Shown here: piece after piece, positions 7,933 through 12,531 of the stretch
How the letters are laid out: each line of letters begins with the position of its first letter
How positions within the stretch are numbered: position 1 is the stretch's first letter
NCBI GenBank assembly: GCA_035558955.1
Contig: DATMBX010000136.1
Location: forward strand, 1-12,531
Source: DASVDE01 sp035558955
GTDB lineage: Bacteria > Actinomycetota > Thermoleophilia > Solirubrobacterales > 70-9
Length of the DNA: 12,531 bases
Direction of reading: 5' to 3'
The notes under the pieces: generated by a model
The model's database searches: none
What the model saw: the letters and a program-made list of their open reading frames with translations, nothing else
What the model was told of the DNA's origin: nothing
Made by a program: the position numbers and the translations under genes

Positions 7933-9450
7933 GTGCACCATCTCCGACGACTTGCCGCGATTTCAGCGATGCTCTGGGCGCTGGGAGTAGCTAGTGCCCA
8001 GGCAATCAGCCTGCAGCCGCTCGGAGTCTTCGACCAGCCGACTTTCGTGACTTCGGATCCGGCGAATCCCGATCGGCTCTTCGTGGTTGAGCGGAGAGGA
8101 GCGATCAAGCTCGCCGAGGATGGTGGGGTCGGCACGTTCATCGATCTCAGCCCTGTCGTGAATTGCTGCACTGGCGAACAGGGCCTGATATCGATGGCAC
8201 CGGCTCCTGATTTCGCGACCACCGGCCGGTTTTACGTCAACTACACCGACAACGCTGGCAACATCCGCGTCGATGAGTTGACCGCGACCGGCGACCTCGC
8301 CGATCCGCTCAGCCGGCGGTCGGTGCTGGACATCCCCCACCCCGGCTCGGATAATCACTACGGGGGTCAACTCCAGTTCGGCCCCGACGGTTACCTCTAC
8401 GTCTCGACCGGCGATGGCGGCGGCGTCAACGACCCGTTCCACAATGCTCAAGATCCAGACAGACAGCTCGGCAAGATACTTCGGATCGATCCCAGGCCAA
8501 GTGGGCTGTCGAACTACACGGTGCCTCCGGACAACCCGTTTGCCGGGGGGCCGGCGGATGACGACACGATCTGGAACCTGGGGCTGCGCAACCCCTTCCG
8601 CTTCTCCTTCGATCGCTTCAGCGGGGGGATGGCGATCGGAGATGTTGGCCAGAATGCCCGGGAGGAAATCGACTGGGCGCCCAGCACTGCGCCCGGCGTG
8701 GTTGGCGGCGGGGGGGCAAACTACGGCTGGAGCTGCCGGGAGGGCTTACTCGCGGGCCTGGGTGACGACCCTGCCTGCATTGGAAGAACCGCTGCCGACT
8801 TCACCGACCCGGTCTTCGACTACCCCCACAGCGATCCCGGCAGCGGGGCGGCTTTCGGTTGCTCGGTTATCGGCGGCTACGTTGTCCGCGATTCCGGCCT
8901 CGGCTCCCTCTATGGCCGCTATGTCTACACAGACTTCTGCGCGGGCGACATCCGCTCGCTGCAACTCCCGGCCACGGCCGGCGGCGCCGCCGGCAATGAC
9001 CGGTCCGAGGGCCTCAAAGTGTCCGGACCCGTTTCCTTTGGAGAGGACTCCTGCGGGCGGCTCTATGTGCTCCTGCTCGGAGGCGGCATCTTCCGCCTCA
9101 CGGGCCTCCCTACCCCCGGCTGTCCGCTGCCGCAAGCAACCGGCCCAGCGGGACAGCGCCTCCACGTCGGCATCAAGGCCGAGCGGCGCAGGGTCCGGCG
9201 CGGCAAACCGGCGCTGATCGTCGCCTGGATTTCACCCTGCGAAGGGCAAAGAGGCAAAGCTGTTCGCCTCCTGCGCGGCGGTCGCCCCAACGGCTCGAAA
9301 TTTCTCAGTCGGGCCTGCACCGTCCGCTCTCACCCGCGAGTCCGTCATCGCACGATGTTCACGGCGCAACTCGTGCCCAGTGAGAGCGATCCGCTGACCG
9401 CGGAGTCGCGCCGTCTCACGATCAAGATCGATCATCGCCGGCGGCGGTAA
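7933..9450 (+). CDS. Secreted PQQ-type glucose/sorbosone dehydrogenase-like protein with extra C-terminal domain
   Basis: A 505-residue exported protein. Residues 1-24 are a signal peptide with a likely cut after SAQA. Residues of about 26-395 form a six-bladed propeller of the GSDH family: FDQPTFVTSD, RLFVVERRG, EQGLISMAPAPDF, DNHYGGQLQFGPDGYLYVSTGDG (H142 is the likely catalytic-base position), LGLRNPFRFSFD (217 on), GDVGQNAREEIDW (236 on) and NYGW (263-266). Such proteins oxidise aldose sugars with PQQ in the periplasm or outside, though many family members have no tested substrate. Residues 412-505 are an added Cys-pair domain shared with the preceding gene. A GTG start is supported by GAGAGG five bases upstream. 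No PQQ synthesis genes are in the window, so PQQ supply and use are unproven. Confidence 0.9.
   Translation: MHHLRRLAAISAMLWALGVASAQAISLQPLGVFDQPTFVTSDPANPDRLFVVERRGAIKLAEDGGVGTFIDLSPVVNCCTGEQGLISMAPAPDFATTGRFYVNYTDNAGNIRVDELTATGDLADPLSRRSVLDIPHPGSDNHYGGQLQFGPDGYLYVSTGDGGGVNDPFHNAQDPDRQLGKILRIDPRPSGLSNYTVPPDNPFAGGPADDDTIWNLGLRNPFRFSFDRFSGGMAIGDVGQNAREEIDWAPSTAPGVVGGGGANYGWSCREGLLAGLGDDPACIGRTAADFTDPVFDYPHSDPGSGAAFGCSVIGGYVVRDSGLGSLYGRYVYTDFCAGDIRSLQLPATAGGAAGNDRSEGLKVSGPVSFGEDSCGRLYVLLLGGGIFRLTGLPTPGCPLPQATGPAGQRLHVGIKAERRRVRRGKPALIVAWISPCEGQRGKAVRLLRGGRPNGSKFLSRACTVRSHPRVRHRTMFTAQLVPSESDPLTAESRRLTIKIDHRRRR
9166..9447 (+). repeat. Domain repeat copy B
   Basis: Codes for residues 412-505 of the dehydrogenase-like protein, after the propeller and a short Pro/Gly linker. 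It is the partner of the stretch 7642-7920. The same two cysteines and the same ends are kept, while the middle (around LVPSESDPL) has diverged most. Confidence 0.85.
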
Positions 9451-9452
9451 GG

Positions 9453-9950
9453 GTGAGGCAACTCGGCGCAGGTTGGGAACCGGGGATCCACCGGCCTCCG
9501 GCTCCGGCAAACCAGATCCACGTTTGGAGCGTCGAGCCCGACCGGCAGCACCGGGCGCTTCGGAAGGTGCTCGCTCGCTATCTGGATGAGGATCCATCCG
9601 AGATCGAACTGCGGGAGGGAACACACGGCAAGCCGGCCCTTGCCGACCTCTCCTCCCCGCTTCGCTTCAACCTCAGCCATTCCGGCGACCTCGCGCTGGT
9701 GGCGGTGACGCAAGGGCGGGAGGTCGGCGTCGACATCCAGAAGATCAAGCCCCGCCGCGACCTCGCCTTCTACAAGGCCTGGACCCGGCGCGAGGCGATC
9801 GTCAAGTGCGCGGGCACGGGCCTGCTGGCGCCGCCCCCCCCGGGGCCGGTGGCCGTCACCACGCTCGACGCAGGCTCCGAATACGCCGCCGCCTTGGCTA
9901 TCGCCGGGGACGAGCCCCTCTCGCTGCGGCTGTTCAGGCTGGACGACTGA
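9453..9950 (+). CDS. Shortened Sfp-type 4'-phosphopantetheinyl transferase
   Basis: A 165-residue protein with clear Sfp-family motifs: GTHGKPAL (56-63), FNLSHSGD (72-79), VGVDIQKIKPR (91-101) and WTRREAIVKCAGTGL (110-124). The family moves phosphopantetheine from CoA to a Ser of carrier proteins. D94 and E114 match two metal ligands; the third (Glu in GIDIE of Sfp) is Gln96 here. Compared from memory with Sfp, about 33 residues are missing before the first motif, and about 25 between the DIQ motif and WTRRE. Both losses are in frame. An 8-C run (9834-9841) does not break the frame, since sensible family sequence continues after it. The GTG start lies 2 bp after the dehydrogenase stop. It may be a reduced active enzyme or a decaying gene. 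Confidence 0.75.
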   Translation: MRQLGAGWEPGIHRPPAPANQIHVWSVEPDRQHRALRKVLARYLDEDPSEIELREGTHGKPALADLSSPLRFNLSHSGDLALVAVTQGREVGVDIQKIKPRRDLAFYKAWTRREAIVKCAGTGLLAPPPPGPVAVTTLDAGSEYAAALAIAGDEPLSLRLFRLDD

Positions 9951-10028
9951 GGATCGCTACAAAGCCGCCGCAGAATTGTTTGCCTGTGCGCGCATCTGGT
10001 CATCGGCATCGGGGTAGCGTGGCTATCC

Positions 10029-10057
10029 ATGACTACTCGGGAAGCACCCGCTATGAT
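10029..10057 (+). promoter_or_regulatory. Sigma-70-type promoter of the Phd-PIN module
   Basis: A -35 ATGACT (10029-10034, four of six consensus bases) and a -10 TATGAT (10052-10057, five of six) are separated by exactly 17 bp. Transcription would begin near 10064, about 40 bases before the antitoxin ATG. The in-frame ATG at 10029 therefore lies upstream of the transcript and is not the start. Confidence 0.6.
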
Positions 10058-10091
10058 ACGTACGAGTAAAGTTTATCTCGAACGTACGTAT
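10056..10091 (+). promoter_or_regulatory. Inverted-repeat operator of the Phd-PIN module
   Basis: A perfect 9-bp inverted repeat: ATACGTACG (10056-10064) and CGTACGTAT (10083-10091) with an 18-bp spacer. Each arm contains the self-complementary CGTACG. It overlaps the end of the -10 box and covers the predicted start of transcription up to the ribosome site. This is the expected place for autorepression by a Phd/YefM antitoxin or its toxin complex, as known for that family. Confidence 0.6.
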
Positions 10092-10098
10092 AGGAAGG
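10092..10098 (+). promoter_or_regulatory. Ribosome binding site of the antitoxin
   Basis: AGGAAGG five bases before ATG 10104. This strong site fixes the antitoxin start and rules out the longer in-frame version from 10029. Confidence 0.75.
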
Positions 10099-10103
10099 CT
10101 CCT

Positions 10104-10337
10104 ATGGCCACCACCGCTTCGAAGCTGCGCGCCAATGTCTATCGGCTGCTCGACGAGATCCTCGAAACCGGGCAGCCACTGGAGATCGAGCGGAGAGGGA
10201 AGATCCTCGTCATCGCTCCAAAGGAGGAGCAGTCGATCTGGGACAGGCTGCCGCGGCGCGAGGGAGCAATCGTCGGGGATCCCGACGAGCTGATCCACAT
10301 CGACTGGTCCTCGGAGTGGAACCCTGATCCTAATTGA
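10104..10337 (+). CDS. Type II antitoxin, Phd/YefM family
   Basis: A 77-residue protein. The N-terminal half (MATTASKLRANVYRLLDEIL, then GQPLEIERRGKILVIAP) has the Phd/YefM fold signature: two short helices around a pair of beta strands that bind DNA as a dimer. The C-terminal half (from about residue 45) is acidic and Trp-rich (DPDELIHIDWSSEW) and would wrap around the toxin. It would neutralise the PIN toxin encoded next to it and repress its own promoter. The last 14 bp overlap the proposed start of the toxin gene. The start is well supported by AGGAAGG and by a promoter just upstream. Confidence 0.85.
   Translation: MATTASKLRANVYRLLDEILETGQPLEIERRGKILVIAPKEEQSIWDRLPRREGAIVGDPDELIHIDWSSEWNPDPN
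10313..10316 (+). promoter_or_regulatory. Ribosome binding site of the PIN toxin
   Basis: GGAG within the antitoxin gene, seven bases before CTG 10324. It is the only site in reach that would set translation in the toxin frame before the conserved Asp, since no ATG, GTG or TTG occurs in that frame between the stop at 10291 and ATG 10369. Confidence 0.5.
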
Positions 10338-10701
10338 CACCCATATAGCCCTCTGGCTGTACGCAGGCATGTGGGAGAGGCTCCCTCAAGCCAGCCGCGC
10401 ACTGATCGATCAGCACGATCCTCGGGTCTCGCCGCTCGTCGCCTTGGAGCTGGAGTATCTGCACGAGGTCGGCCGGGCACGCGATCCCGTGCCGACGATG
10501 CTGGCCGGACTGCGCCAGAGCATCGGGCTGCAGATAGAAGACGTCTCCCTCGCTGAACTGGCCCACGCAGCCCAGGGCCTCTCCTGGACACGCGACCCCT
10601 TCGACCGGCTGATCGCCGCCCACGCGATCGTCGCCGACGCCCCACTCTTGACTGCCGACAAGACGATCCGAGACAACCTCCCACTCGCAGCCTGGGATTA
10701 G
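10324..10701 (+). CDS. PIN-domain toxin (VapC-like), probable CTG start
   Basis: A 125-residue PIN ribonuclease if translation starts at CTG 10324. It opens with LILIDTHIALWL, the first PIN motif with the metal-binding Asp (D5). Further acidic residues are E42 in SPLVALELEYL, D91 and D94 in WTRDPFDRLIAAHA, and D112 in LLTADK; together they form the usual Mg-binding set. Family toxins cut tRNA, rRNA or mRNA to stop growth. The first ATG (10369) would remove D5 and the first beta strand and leave a dead enzyme. The CTG has GGAG seven bases upstream and overlaps the antitoxin by 14 bp, a normal arrangement for such pairs; ATC or ATT starts next to it cannot be excluded. The stop overlaps that of the convergent nucleotidyltransferase gene. 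Confidence 0.8.
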   Translation: MILIDTHIALWLYAGMWERLPQASRALIDQHDPRVSPLVALELEYLHEVGRARDPVPTMLAGLRQSIGLQIEDVSLAELAHAAQGLSWTRDPFDRLIAAHAIVADAPLLTADKTIRDNLPLAAWD

Positions 10702-11180
10702 GCGCTGTCGTCCGTCAGCGCCGCGACATCGGCCAAGTCGACCGGGCGGCCGCGGGCCAACTTCATCTGGATCAGGTCGTCGAGGTCGACCACCGGCACT
10801 TCTACATCGCCGAGGCGCACGCGCAGGGCCCGCTTGCTGAGGTCGGAGTACGGGCGCCCGCCGGGAACCTCATGTATGACGTCGATGCCGCCGTCGCGAG
10901 TGACGAACTGCCAGATCGTCGCCCTGGGGAGCATCTTCGCGTCAATTTCGGTGTCCTCCTCGCCCTGGTTGAGCACCCGGGCGTCAAGCGAGCGCAGGGT
11001 GGCGGCGAGGCGCTCGAGATTTGCCGGGTCCGGGGCGGGGATGAGGTCGGCGTCGTTGGTGGTGCGAACATGACCGTGCGTCTGCACGGCCAGGCCGCCA
11101 ATCAGGACGTAGTCAACGCCGTGCTCGGCCAGCGCACGGAGGATGCGCTCGGCGTCCAGCGGCGCCTCAGGCTCGACCAC
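10698..11180 (-). CDS. Pol-beta superfamily nucleotidyltransferase, AbiEii/DUF6036-like
   Basis: A 160-residue protein. LIGGLAVQTHGHVRTTNDADL (split here as LIGGLAVQ at 26-33 and TNDADL at 41-46) is the nucleotidyltransferase core: a Gly-Gly turn followed by the paired metal ligands D43 and D45. D100 in GGIDVIHEV fits the third acidic position. The end, VVDLDDLIQMKLARGRPVDLADV, is common in AbiEii-like and DUF6036-type proteins, some of which are toxins that modify RNA or protein. The GTG start at 11180 has GGAGG seven bases upstream; the longer frame to 11459 is only the antisense of the regulator gene. It overlaps the XRE gene by 14 bp, so the two are a coupled pair and a plausible toxin-antitoxin or regulator-effector unit. 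Function is inferred. Confidence 0.82.
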   Translation of the reverse strand: MVEPEAPLDAERILRALAEHGVDYVLIGGLAVQTHGHVRTTNDADLIPAPDPANLERLAATLRSLDARVLNQGEEDTEIDAKMLPRATIWQFVTRDGGIDVIHEVPGGRPYSDLSKRALRVRLGDVEVPVVDLDDLIQMKLARGRPVDLADVAALTDDSA

Positions 11181-11499
11181 GCGCCTCCCTCCCCGCGGCG
11201 GCAAGGCGGCCGGCCATTCGGTTCCAGGAGATGCCCAGGGCGAGGCGCTCTTCGGGGGTGCGTGCCGCGGTGGCCCGTCGGTGAAGTGGGTCGTAGTCCC
11301 GCTCAAGCGGCTCGGCTCCAAGTTGAAGCTGCTCCCCCATTGCCAGAAGCAACTGATTGAGGGTTTCGGCGCTGGGGGAGATCTCATCCGCTTCCAGCCG
11401 GCTGATCGCCGACTGCTGCGTGCCCACCCGCCGAGCCAGCCGCTCCTGGCTGATTCCATGGCGGACGCGTGTGGCGCGGATCAATTCCCCAGGGGTCAC
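11167..11499 (-). CDS. XRE-family helix-turn-helix regulator (possible antitoxin)
   Basis: A 110-residue protein. Residues 1-60 form a Cro/CI-type DNA-binding domain: ELIRATRVRHGISQERLARR, then VGTQQSAISRLEADEISPS and LNQLLLAMGEQL. The C-terminal 50 residues (PLERDYDPLHRRATAARTPE, then a WNR motif) are charged and helical, as in regulators encoded just before small nucleotidyltransferases. It would control its own operon and perhaps hold the nucleotidyltransferase in check. The GTG at 11499 is chosen because it begins the conserved domain and sits right after a TATAAT box; upstream residues belong to the antisense of the hydrolase gene. No ribosome site is present, in keeping with a leaderless message. 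A 14-bp overlap links it to the next gene. Confidence 0.85.
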   Translation of the reverse strand: MTPGELIRATRVRHGISQERLARRVGTQQSAISRLEADEISPSAETLNQLLLAMGEQLQLGAEPLERDYDPLHRRATAARTPEERLALGISWNRMAGRLAAAGREARGRA

Positions 11500-11507
11500 C
11501 AGGGTGA
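11496..11507 (-). promoter_or_regulatory. Palindrome at the XRE start, candidate operator
   Basis: TCACC-AG-GGTGA is a perfect 5-bp inverted repeat with a 2-bp centre (12 bp in all). It covers the GTG start and touches the -10 box, where bound XRE protein would block transcription. Binding is inferred from position and symmetry only. Confidence 0.4.
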
Positions 11508-11512
11508 TTATA
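11507..11512 (-). promoter_or_regulatory. -10 box of the XRE-nucleotidyltransferase operon
   Basis: A perfect TATAAT on the minus strand ends seven bases before GTG 11499. That spacing places the start of transcription at or within a base or two of the GTG, giving a leaderless or nearly leaderless mRNA. No good -35 hexamer is seen at 16-18 bp, where the sequence is the end of the hydrolase gene. Confidence 0.55.
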
Positions 11513-11528
11513 ACGAATTTGTGATGAA

Positions 11529-12531
11529 CTACGGCCTTGCGCGGCCGCCGGTCAGGCCGACGAAGGCGTGCCAGGCGGGCTTGGGCTTGAAGCGGGGGCC
11601 CTGGCGGAAGAAGCCGACCGAGTCGCAAAAGCTGCACGAACCCGTGATGTCCTTCCAGGAGAACCAGTAGGTGCCCTTGAGGTTGAGGCGGCGGCGGTTG
11701 GCGATCAAGTAGCGGTAGGAGCCGCGGAGCTGACGAACCTGGCCGCTTTGGCCCTGCTCGAAGGCGACCTGATTGAAGTTGTTCTGCGATCCCCAGCCCA
11801 TCTCGGTGATGTAGAGGCCGGCGCCGGGATCGCGGTTCTCGCGGACGACGGCGCGCATCGTCTCGGTCATCCCCTCCAGCTCGGCGGCATCGACCGCGTA
11901 GGGGTGCAGCGCGACGGCGTCGAACTTCGACTTGATCCCCGGCACCACGTACAGCTTGTCCAGGAATACGTCCGCGTCCATTCCCCGGGGCCCCTGCGGA
12001 TCGGGCTGGCCGAAGAGGCCGGAGAGAAGGATTCTCGCGCTGGGGTCGGCGCCCTTGATCGCCCCATAGGTGAGCTTCAGCAACCTCGCGTAGCGGATCG
12101 GGGAGACCGGAAAGGTGAAGTAGAAGAAGTTGGCCTCGTTCCAGATCTGCCAAGTGCGGATCGGCAGCGGGGTGGGGATCGCCGGCTCGTACTTGACGAC
12201 GCCGGGCGAGCGCTCGGTCCAGAAATCGCCGCCGGGGCCGTAGCGCTCGACCGCCGCCCGCACGAACGCCACCCAGGCACTGCGCGCGCGGCCGCTGTCG
12301 ATCGGCAGTGCGGTCGGCTTGCGCGCCAGCCAGCGCGGCGTCCCATAGAGGAAGGGGAGAACCGTCAGCCCTCCGCGAGCGGCGGCCGCCACCTCTTGGT
12401 CCAGCCCAGCCCAGTTATAGCCGCCGTTCGGGGTCGGCTGGACTGCATTCCACGGGACCGGCATCCGCACGCTGCCGATCCGCCCGGCGCGCATGTACTG
12501 GATGTCTGTGTCGCTCAACGCGGTCTGCGGG
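11529..12531 (-). CDS. Clan GH-A glycoside hydrolase (TIM barrel), 5' end outside the window
   Basis: 334 codons are visible; the frame stays open to the window edge, so the start and probably a signal peptide lie beyond 12531. The barrel begins with GSVRMPVPWNAVQPTPNGGY, where a strand-1 Arg and Trp are followed by the WNAVQP turn. TWQIWNEANFF carries the Asn-Glu acid/base pair (Glu at 12135-12137), and LYITEMGWGS the nucleophile Glu (11802-11804), about 111 residues apart, as usual in clan GH-A (GH5, GH39 and relatives). It would cut or remodel a beta-linked glycan outside the cell. The family within the clan and the substrate are not clear. It ends 29 bp before the XRE start on the same strand, so read-through into that operon is possible. 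Confidence 0.82.
   Translation of the reverse strand, partial: PQTALSDTDIQYMRAGRIGSVRMPVPWNAVQPTPNGGYNWAGLDQEVAAAARGGLTVLPFLYGTPRWLARKPTALPIDSGRARSAWVAFVRAAVERYGPGGDFWTERSPGVVKYEPAIPTPLPIRTWQIWNEANFFYFTFPVSPIRYARLLKLTYGAIKGADPSARILLSGLFGQPDPQGPRGMDADVFLDKLYVVPGIKSKFDAVALHPYAVDAAELEGMTETMRAVVRENRDPGAGLYITEMGWGSQNNFNQVAFEQGQSGQVRQLRGSYRYLIANRRRLNLKGTYWFSWKDITGSCSFCDSVGFFRQGPRFKPKPAWHAFVGLTGGRARP

Noticed and set aside
9834..9841. An 8-C run as a possible frameshift that would explain the short PPTase
   Set aside because: Family-like sequence continues in the same frame on both sides, and the missing parts lie elsewhere.
9951..10028. A transcription terminator after the PPTase gene
   Set aside because: I looked for a GC-rich hairpin with a T run and found no convincing stem; nothing else is evident in this short gap.
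10029..10103. A longer antitoxin beginning at ATG 10029
   Set aside because: That ATG lies within the predicted -35 box, and the stretch contains the operator. A strong ribosome site serves ATG 10104.
11181..11459. A 93-residue N-terminal extension of the nucleotidyltransferase
   Set aside because: It overlaps the XRE coding sequence, has no family resemblance, and a GTG with a GGAGG site begins the conserved part.
9951..11528. Flanking direct repeats or attachment sites marking the toxin island as a mobile insertion
   Set aside because: No matching repeat was found by eye at the two ends, and no integrase or transposase is present.
11167..12153. A 328-codon minus-strand frame that ends with the XRE regulator
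   Set aside because: Only the last 110 codons resemble a protein. The rest lies in another frame of the glycoside hydrolase gene, whose catalytic motifs are clear, and is Pro/Arg-rich noise.

Overview
This window looks like chromosomal DNA from a high-GC actinobacterium. Frequent GTG starts, a run of cell-envelope sugar genes, and secreted Arg-rich proteins ending in a Cys-pair domain bring to mind Thermoleophilia/Solirubrobacterales. That placement is an inference from style, not from a marker gene. No rRNA, tRNA, CRISPR array or insertion sequence was seen. No gene-free stretch exceeds about 155 bp.

Region 1 (1-7399) is a surface-polysaccharide block. It holds the tail of a GT4 glycosyltransferase (+), a class I methyltransferase (-), a Wzx-like flippase translationally coupled to a rhamnosyltransferase-like GT2 (+), a GT-C type membrane glycosyltransferase followed 15 bp later by a DPM1-type polyprenyl-phosphate glycosyltransferase (+), and a second methyltransferase with a type II phosphomannose-isomerase-like cupin (-). 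Read together: the cytoplasmic GTs build a lipid-linked glycan, the flippase exports it, and the DPM1-like/GT-C pair adds a sugar on the outer face from a polyprenyl-phosphate donor. The methyltransferases and cupin could modify sugars or sugar nucleotides.

Region 2 (7498-9950) is a compact + strand run of three genes with 9 and 2 bp gaps. The first is a small secreted protein made almost only of one Cys-pair domain. The second is a secreted PQQ-type glucose/sorbosone dehydrogenase-like protein carrying a second copy of that domain at its C-terminus. The third is a shortened Sfp-type phosphopantetheinyl transferase.

Region 3 (9951-11528) is a small toxin-antitoxin-like island of two back-to-back modules. 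A Phd/YefM antitoxin and PIN-domain toxin pair (+) has a good promoter, a 9-bp inverted-repeat operator, and a toxin that apparently starts at a CTG codon. An XRE regulator and pol-beta-type nucleotidyltransferase pair (-) has a perfect TATAAT placed so that the mRNA should be leaderless or nearly so. The two modules converge and share the 4 bases TTAG at their stop codons.

Region 4 (11529 to the window end) is the 3' part of a secreted-type clan GH-A glycoside hydrolase on the - strand.

The best candidates for something undescribed are the duplicated secreted domain, the XRE-nucleotidyltransferase module, and the noncanonical start of the PIN toxin.
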